Source: JAIRTY01 sp050257395
GTDB taxonomy: Bacteria; Actinomycetota; Actinomycetes; Streptosporangiales; Streptosporangiaceae
Direction: 5' to 3'
DNA length: 10,240 nucleotides
NCBI GenBank assembly: GCA_050257395.1
Contig: JBLMWU010000316.1
Span: forward strand, 1-10,240
In this document: positions 5,906-10,240 of the stretch, in pieces
Position numbering within the stretch: position 1 is the first letter of the stretch
Layout: each line of letters begins with the position of its first letter
Notes under the pieces: generated by a model
Seen by the model: only the letters and a program-made list of their open reading frames with translations
Databases searched by the model: none
What the model was told of the DNA's origin: nothing
Position numbers and translations under genes: made by a program

Positions 5906-5947
5906 GACGACACCCCCGCGGGACCCCCCGCCTGCGGGGGTGTCGTC
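5906..5947. terminator. Strong bidirectional terminator hairpin
   Basis: GACGACACCCCCGC (5906-5919) and its exact reverse complement (5934-5947) make a 14-bp perfect stem around a 14-nt C/G-rich loop. The right arm overlaps the TGA stop (5946-5948) of the leftward BtuF-like gene, and the rightward dioxygenase gene ends about 170 nt before the left arm. It sits between convergent genes, as expected for a shared terminator. No T-run follows on either strand. Confidence 0.75.
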
Positions 5948-6767
5948 ATGCCGGGCCGCCCCCGGGCTCGGCCCGGCCGCCCGCCGCGCGCAGCTGGCGG
6001 AGCAGCAGCGCGGGCGCTTCCGCCAGCGACGGCCCGTACCAGGTCAGGTGACGCCCGCTGAGCAGCGCCGCCGGGAGCCCAGGGAACGCCTCCGGGCCGT
6101 CCTCCGCGCTGAACGGGTACGGCTCGTCGGGCAGCACCACCACATCCGCCCCGGCGGCGCGCAGCTCCGGCAGCGGGATCCGGGGGTAGCGCTCGGCGTG
6201 GCCGCCGAACACGTTGCGGACGCCCAGCCGGGCGAGCAGGTCACCGGCGAAGGTGTCGCGGCCCAGCACCATCCACGGCCGCCGCCAGATCGGCACCACC
6301 GCCCTGACCTGCTGGCCGGCCGGGATCCCGGCCGGCTCCTGCCAGGCGGCCGCGGCCGCGTCCAGCCAGGCGGGCCGCTCCAGCCGGCACGCCTGCGTCA
6401 GCATCCGGCTCAGCGAGACCAGAGCCTCGGGCAGGCTGCGGACCTGCGTCACCCACACAGCCAGGCCCGCGTCCCGCAGCGCCGCCAGGTCGGCGGGCCG
6501 GTTCTCCTCCTCGTTGGCGAGCACCAGGTCGGGCCGCAGGTCGATCACCCGCCGGGTGTCCGGGTTCTTCGTCCCGCCGATGCGCTCCACGTCCAGGGTG
6601 CGCGGGTGGACGCACCAGTTCGTCGCCCCGGCCAGCAGGCCGGGCCGGGTCGCCGCGACCGATTCGGTGAGGGAGGGCACGAGCGACACGACCCGGCGGA
6701 CCACCGGCGGGATGGCCACCGGGGCGCCGAGGTCATCGGCGGGCCGTCCGGCCAGCGGCGGGTTCAT
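5946..6767 (-). CDS. BtuF-like helical-backbone metal/corrinoid receptor, no signal peptide
   Basis: 273 aa, similar to periplasmic-binding proteins of the cobalamin/Fe-siderophore class III type. Recognisable segments are VVSLVPSLTESVA (26-38), AGATNWCVHP (46-55), GGTKNPDTRRVIDLRPDLVLANEEENR (64-90), VWVTQVRSLPEAL (104-116), the second lobe from VRAVVPIWRRPWMVLGRDTFAGDLLARLG (154-182), and LPELRAAGADVVVLPDEPYPFS (199-220). It lacks any signal peptide or lipobox, and no permease or ATPase gene is adjacent, so a normal importer role is doubtful. Similar signal-less members are common in actinobacteria and are usually annotated only as cobalamin-binding or helical backbone metal receptors. The ATG at 6767 overlaps the stop of the kinase gene by 4 bp (ATGA), giving tight translational coupling; GGGAG lies 10 nt upstream. 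Family confident, ligand and role unknown. Confidence 0.85.
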   Translation of the reverse strand: MNPPLAGRPADDLGAPVAIPPVVRRVVSLVPSLTESVAATRPGLLAGATNWCVHPRTLDVERIGGTKNPDTRRVIDLRPDLVLANEEENRPADLAALRDAGLAVWVTQVRSLPEALVSLSRMLTQACRLERPAWLDAAAAAWQEPAGIPAGQQVRAVVPIWRRPWMVLGRDTFAGDLLARLGVRNVFGGHAERYPRIPLPELRAAGADVVVLPDEPYPFSAEDGPEAFPGLPAALLSGRHLTWYGPSLAEAPALLLRQLRAAGGRAEPGGGPA

Positions 6768-7930
6768 GGTCTGGGCGCTCCCGGCATCGGCACTTCCTGG
6801 TCTGGGAACTGCGGCCACTCGTCCTCTCCGGTGGCGGCCCGCACGTCCGCCAGCCTGGGCAGCGCCGCCTGCGCGCCCCGCCGGGTCACCGCCGCGGCGC
6901 CAGCTGCGCAGGCGGCCCGTACCGCCGAAACCGGCCCCGCGCCTCTCGCCAGCGCCACGGCCAGCGCCCCCACGAACGCATCTCCCGCGCCCACGCTGTC
7001 CACCGCCATCACCTCGAACCCCAGCAGGAGCGACGGGCCGCCATCCCAGCCCGGCGGGGCGGCCTCCCCGGCCGCGCGGTTGCCGCCGGGCGCACCGCTC
7101 TCCGGCGCCGGGCGGCCCGCCGCCGGGGCCCGGCCTGCCGGGCCGGCCGCCACGATCGCCCCGGCCGCGCCGAGCGTGATCACCGCGTGGCCGGCACCGG
7201 CGGCGGCCAGGCCGGCGGCGGCCTGCCATGCCTCGCCCGGCACCAGGGCGGCCCGCGCGCGGTCCCGTTCTGTCCCGGCGGCCAGGGCCCCAGCGGCTGG
7301 CCCGGCGGCGGCTGGCCCGGTACCGCCCGGGCCGGGCACCGGCCGGCCCAGGACGGCCGCGGCTTCGGGAGCGTTGACGACCAGCCAGTCCACGCCGGCG
7401 GCGACCAGGTCCCGCGCGCCGGCCGGGGCCGGGGCCAGGTTGAGCACGCTGGTCACGCCGTCCGCCCGGGCCCGCGCCAGCGCCGCCGCGAGCGTGCCGG
7501 CCGGGATCTCGGCCGACAGCACCAGCACATCGCAGGGGGCTGCGAACGCGGCCGCGACCTCCTGCTCGCCGGCCAGCGCGTTCGCCCCCGGGGACACCGC
7601 GATGGTGTTCTCCCCGGCGGGATCCACGCTGATGAGGGCCAGCCCGGAGGTGACCCCGGGCACCCGCCGGATACCGCTGGTGTCCACCCCCTCCGCCGCT
7701 AGCCCGCCCGCGAGCCCGCGCCCGAAGTCGTCATCACCTACGCAGCCCGCCATCCGCACGGATGCGCCGAGCCGGGCGGCGGCCACCGCCTGGTTGGCGC
7801 CCTTGCCCCCGGACCCGATCACGGCCGCGGCGCCCAGCACCGTCTCCCCCGGCCCGGGCAGCCGCGGGACCGGCACCGAGATGTCGGTGTTCAGGCTGCC
7901 CAGAACGGTCACCCGGGGACGATCCGGCAT
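6764..7930 (-). CDS. rbsK: Ribokinase-family (PfkB) sugar kinase with two low-complexity insertions
   Basis: 388 aa; ribokinases are usually near 300 aa. It likely phosphorylates ribose or a related sugar or nucleoside with ATP in the cytosol. GSLNTD (11-16) holds the sugar-contacting N14 and D16. SGGKGANQAVAAARLG (40-55) is PfkB signature 1. SAEIP (139-143) carries the conserved Glu. NAPEA (186-190) is the NXXE motif. ITLGAAGAIV (251-260) is the nucleotide strand, and DSVGAGDAF (311-319) is signature 2 with catalytic D317 (Ser-Val replaces the usual Thr-Thr). Ala/Gly/Pro-rich insertions at about 197-232 and 264-299 explain the extra length; they may be disordered loops, and the reading frame stays intact through them. 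The ATG at 7930 has AGGAGG 4 nt upstream. It is first in a two-gene unit with the BtuF-like gene. The true substrate could be another pentose or a nucleoside. Confidence 0.9.
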   Translation of the reverse strand: MPDRPRVTVLGSLNTDISVPVPRLPGPGETVLGAAAVIGSGGKGANQAVAAARLGASVRMAGCVGDDDFGRGLAGGLAAEGVDTSGIRRVPGVTSGLALISVDPAGENTIAVSPGANALAGEQEVAAAFAAPCDVLVLSAEIPAGTLAAALARARADGVTSVLNLAPAPAGARDLVAAGVDWLVVNAPEAAAVLGRPVPGPGGTGPAAAGPAAGALAAGTERDRARAALVPGEAWQAAAGLAAAGAGHAVITLGAAGAIVAAGPAGRAPAAGRPAPESGAPGGNRAAGEAAPPGWDGGPSLLLGFEVMAVDSVGAGDAFVGALAVALARGAGPVSAVRAACAAGAAAVTRRGAQAALPRLADVRAATGEDEWPQFPDQEVPMPGAPRP

Positions 7931-7934
7931 GGCT

Positions 7935-7940
7935 CCTCCT
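7935..7940 (-). promoter_or_regulatory. Ribosome binding site of the ribokinase gene
   Basis: AGGAGG on the minus strand, 4 nt before the ATG at 7930; an overlapping GAGG upstream gives a more typical 7-nt spacing. It is one of the strongest Shine-Dalgarno sequences in the window and fixes the start. Confidence 0.8.
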
Positions 7941-7944
7941 CAGC

Positions 7945-8090
7945 ACCGGGCACAGGGACGCCGGCGGATTCCGGACGTGCCCACAGCATGACAGCGGAAA
8001 CCCGCAACCAGAGCGTCACCCGCGCCCGCCAACCGGCGGAAACCCGTCCAGTAATGGCAGTTCCGCCATCTGCGGGCAGGACCGGGCACA
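7945..8090. repeat. Short direct and inverted repeats in the kinase/phosphatase divergent region
   Basis: GCGGAAACCCG is present exactly at 7994-8004 and 8036-8046, 42 bp apart, which is four DNA turns. GGCGGAA (8035-8041) has an inverted copy TTCCGCC at 8061-8067. ACCGGGCACA recurs exactly at 7945-7954 and 8081-8090. The 253-bp region (7931-8183) holds no gene and must carry both divergent promoters, so these are candidate operator sites for an unidentified regulator. Confidence 0.4.
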
Positions 8091-8183
8091 CGGGGTTCCG
8101 GGGCGATCACCCGGCATTAACCCGGCAGCCGGTGACATTCGGGTATCGTCTCTGCCATCAGCGGTTTGCCATCCCCCAGCTCC

Positions 8184-10240
8184 GTGCGGACCCTGATCCT
8201 CGGGATCGATCCGGCCGGACGGATAGTTCAGCATGACCGCAGTGCGCCCGGGATCCTCTACTTCGACGCCGATGCCCTGCTCGGGGTGTTCCTGAGCGAG
8301 CTGGTCAACGAGGCCGGTGAGACCGGCTCGACGGTCGGCAGCCTGCTGGAGGCGGTCCGCTCCGACCGGGAAGCCACCGCGGTGCTGTCCCTCAGGACCA
8401 AGCGGAGCTGCGCCGCCGAGGCCGTGGTGACCGTCCAGCCGATGCAGGACGCCGGCCACGAGCTGGCCGCCCTGGTGATCGTGCGGCTGCCCCCGCCAGC
8501 CGACGAGCAGTTCCTCGACCCGGCGCTGATGCGGCACGCGCTGCTGGACGACACGTTCCGGCAGATCGGGACCACCCTCGACCTCGACCAGATGGCCCGC
8601 GGCCTGGCCAACATCGTGGTGCCGCACTTCTGCAACGCGGCCAGCCTGCTGGTGCTGGAGAGCCTGGTGGGCGCGGACGAGTTCTCCGAGGAGCCGCCCG
8701 AGGGCTCGCAGCTGATGCGCCGGATGGCCGTGGCAGTGGACGACCAGGACCTGGACTGGGAGGCTGCGTTCCCCACCGGGGAGGTGCTGCTGTACCCGCC
8801 GGACACGCCGTACACGCAGTGCATGCAGACCGGCAAGCCGGTGCGGTTGGGCAAGATCGACGAGGCGAGCGCGGCCATAATGGCCGACACCTGGCTGCGC
8901 AGGCCGGTGGCGCGGCTGCTGTCGAGCACGTCCAAGCTGCTGCTGCCGCTCAACGCCCGGGGCACCACGCTCGGGTTCTTCGTGTGCACCCGGCGGCCGG
9001 GGTTCCGCGCGTTCGACGCCTACGACACCCAGATCGGGATGGAGTTCGCCGCCCGGGCGGCCATCTTCATCGACAACGCGCGCCGCTACAATCGGGAGCG
9101 CGCCACCGCGCTGACGCTGCAGCGCAGCCTGCTGCCCACCGGCCTGTCGGCGCCTTCCTCCGTCGAGGTCGGCCACCGCTACCTGCCCGGCAGCCAGCTG
9201 ATCGAGGTCGGCGGCGACTGGTACGAGTCCATCGCCCTGCCCGGCGCCCGGGTGGCGCTGGTGGTCGGCGACGTGGCCGGCCACGGGGTGCGGGCCGCCG
9301 TGACCATGGGGCGGCTGCGCACCGCCATCCGCACCCTGGCCATGCTGGAGCTGCCGCCCGCCGAGTCGCTGCACCAGCTCAACGAGATCATGGAAGCCAT
9401 GGGCAACGTGGAGCCGCACTTCGCGACCTGCGCCTACGCCCTGTACGACGCGGTAGCGGGCACCTGCGAGATCGCCTCCGCCGGCCACCTGCCGCCGCTG
9501 CTGGTCAAGCCGGACGGCAAGAGCCAGTACCTGGACATCGCCCCCGCGCCGCCGCTGGGTGTGGGCGACGGCCTGGTCAGCAGCGAGACATTCGAGATCG
9601 ACGACGGCAGCCTGCTGGTGCTCTACACCGACGGCCTGGTGGAGAGCCGCGGCCAGGACATCGACGACGGGCTGGCCCGGCTGCAGGAGGCCTTCTCCTC
9701 CGAGTCGGCGAGCCGCCCGGTCGACGACCTGTGCAAGAGCATCCTCACCGGCGCGTACGCCGACCACCAGCGCGACGACATCGCCGTGCTGATGGCCCGG
9801 CTGAGCCGCATCAACGTGGGCCACCAGGAAACCTGGACGCTGCCCAGCGAGCTGACCTCCGCGGGCAGGGCCCGGGCACTGGTCCGCGATCCGCTGGAGC
9901 GGTGGGAGCTGGACAGCCTGCTGCCGGTCACCCAGCTGCTGGTGTCGGAGCTGGTCACCAACGCGATCCGGTACACCGAGGGCGACGTCACCCTGCGGCT
10001 GGTGCTGGAGAACTCGCTCACCGTGGAAGTCCTCGACAGCTCCCCGGCGCTGCCGCGGCTGCGGCATGCGGCCCGCGACGACGAGCGGGGCCGGGGCCTG
10101 CAGATCGTCAGCCAGCTCAGCCACCGCTGGGGGGCGCGGCGGACCCCGTCAGGCAAGGTCGTGTGGTGCGAGCAGTTGCTGCCCGAGGCCACCGACGAGC
10201 ACGACGCCGAGGACGCCGCGGCGATCGCCGCCGTGGCCGA
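8184..10240 (+). CDS. PAS-GAF-SpoIIE phosphatase with C-terminal RsbW-like kinase domain (partial)
   Basis: At least 685 codons, running off the window. These proteins act in partner-switching: the PP2C part dephosphorylates an anti-sigma-factor antagonist and the HATPase part resembles its kinase. A PAS-like sensor spans about 1-90 (VRTLILGIDPAGRIVQHDRS at the start). A GAF domain spans about 115-300, ending in FAARAAIFIDNARRY. The linker helix has LQRSLLP. The SpoIIE/PP2C domain follows, with metal-ligand Asp in GGDWYE (D345), GDVAGHG (D363), TDGLVE (D483) and RDDIAVL (D531/532). The HATPase part starts with WTLPSELTSAGRARALVRD (about 551) and shows an N-box ELVTNAIRYT (E589, N593), DSSP (about 617) and DERGRGLQIV (about 631-640). 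The start is uncertain: an in-frame stop at 8133 limits it; GTG at 8184 or TTG at 8166 are the options, neither with a clear Shine-Dalgarno sequence. TATCGT at 8144-8149 could be a -10 box. ATG at 8233 is out of frame. Confidence 0.9.
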   Translation, partial: MRTLILGIDPAGRIVQHDRSAPGILYFDADALLGVFLSELVNEAGETGSTVGSLLEAVRSDREATAVLSLRTKRSCAAEAVVTVQPMQDAGHELAALVIVRLPPPADEQFLDPALMRHALLDDTFRQIGTTLDLDQMARGLANIVVPHFCNAASLLVLESLVGADEFSEEPPEGSQLMRRMAVAVDDQDLDWEAAFPTGEVLLYPPDTPYTQCMQTGKPVRLGKIDEASAAIMADTWLRRPVARLLSSTSKLLLPLNARGTTLGFFVCTRRPGFRAFDAYDTQIGMEFAARAAIFIDNARRYNRERATALTLQRSLLPTGLSAPSSVEVGHRYLPGSQLIEVGGDWYESIALPGARVALVVGDVAGHGVRAAVTMGRLRTAIRTLAMLELPPAESLHQLNEIMEAMGNVEPHFATCAYALYDAVAGTCEIASAGHLPPLLVKPDGKSQYLDIAPAPPLGVGDGLVSSETFEIDDGSLLVLYTDGLVESRGQDIDDGLARLQEAFSSESASRPVDDLCKSILTGAYADHQRDDIAVLMARLSRINVGHQETWTLPSELTSAGRARALVRDPLERWELDSLLPVTQLLVSELVTNAIRYTEGDVTLRLVLENSLTVEVLDSSPALPRLRHAARDDERGRGLQIVSQLSHRWGARRTPSGKVVWCEQLLPEATDEHDAEDAAAIAAVA

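Noticed and set aside
5795..6061. Small plus-strand ORF between the dioxygenase and BtuF-like genes
   Set aside because: It crosses the strong terminator and the 3' end of the BtuF-like gene, and has no supporting ribosome binding site or family similarity.
7081..7360. GGCC/CCGG-dense stretches as a possible tandem-repeat or integration element
   Set aside because: They encode the Ala/Gly/Pro insertions of the ribokinase in frame, with no regular repeat period.
5865..7991. Long plus-strand open frame opposite the BtuF-like and ribokinase genes
   Set aside because: It starts at the terminator hairpin and runs antisense to two recognisable proteins; no domain is visible.
8233..8292. ATG at 8233 as the start of the phosphatase gene
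   Set aside because: This frame hits a TGA after 20 codons; the phosphatase frame is a different one and is open from 8136.
8016..10124. Long minus-strand open frame opposite the phosphatase gene
   Set aside because: It is His/Gln/Arg-rich, typical of an antisense frame, while the plus strand encodes an intact GAF-PP2C-HATPase protein.

Overview
The window is very GC-rich, with G/C-ending codons, GTG starts, tight gene packing and short purine-rich ribosome binding sites. Together with the families present (an actinobacterial-type SPFH/flotillin, a SpoIIE-type phosphatase fused to an RsbW-like kinase domain, and a signal-less BtuF-like protein), this points to a soil-type, high-GC actinomycete chromosome. 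I see no phage, transposon, CRISPR, tRNA or rRNA signal.

Layout. (1) 84-1124 (-): a secreted protein of unrecognised function, preceded by a probable promoter (1270-1297) and an approximately 140-nt leader that can fold into a three-way junction. (2) 1449-4777 (-): four genes reading leftward. They are a mini NfeD-like OB-fold protein, an SPFH/flotillin protein, a divergent HFCD-type flavoprotein, and the hopanoid-associated glycosyltransferase HpnB. The first two are translationally coupled. GC-rich hairpins separate flotillin from flavoprotein and flavoprotein from hpnB. (3) 4919-5734 (+): a PhyH-family 2-oxoglutarate/Fe(II) dioxygenase, divergent from the NfeD-flotillin pair. (4) 5906-5947: a long perfect hairpin that can terminate transcription from both sides. 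(5) 5946-7930 (-): a ribokinase-family kinase with two low-complexity insertions, overlapping by 4 bp a cytosolic-looking BtuF-like metal/corrinoid receptor. (6) 7931-8183: a divergent regulatory region with short direct and inverted repeats. (7) 8184 to the window end (+): a sensor phosphatase with PAS-like, GAF, PP2C/SpoIIE and HATPase (anti-sigma kinase-like) parts, running off the window.

Functional picture. Region 2 has a membrane-organisation flavour: flotillin and NfeD are microdomain proteins, and HpnB belongs to hopanoid lipid metabolism. A shared role is inference. The ribokinase and BtuF-like gene are clearly co-translated, but their joint substrate is unknown. The last gene is of the type that controls anti-sigma-factor antagonists in partner-switching stress and development pathways. 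No complete undescribed defence or biosynthetic system is evident. The most interesting unexplained items are the structured leader of the secreted protein, the altered flavoprotein active site, the ribokinase/BtuF coupling, and the phased repeats upstream of the kinase and phosphatase genes.
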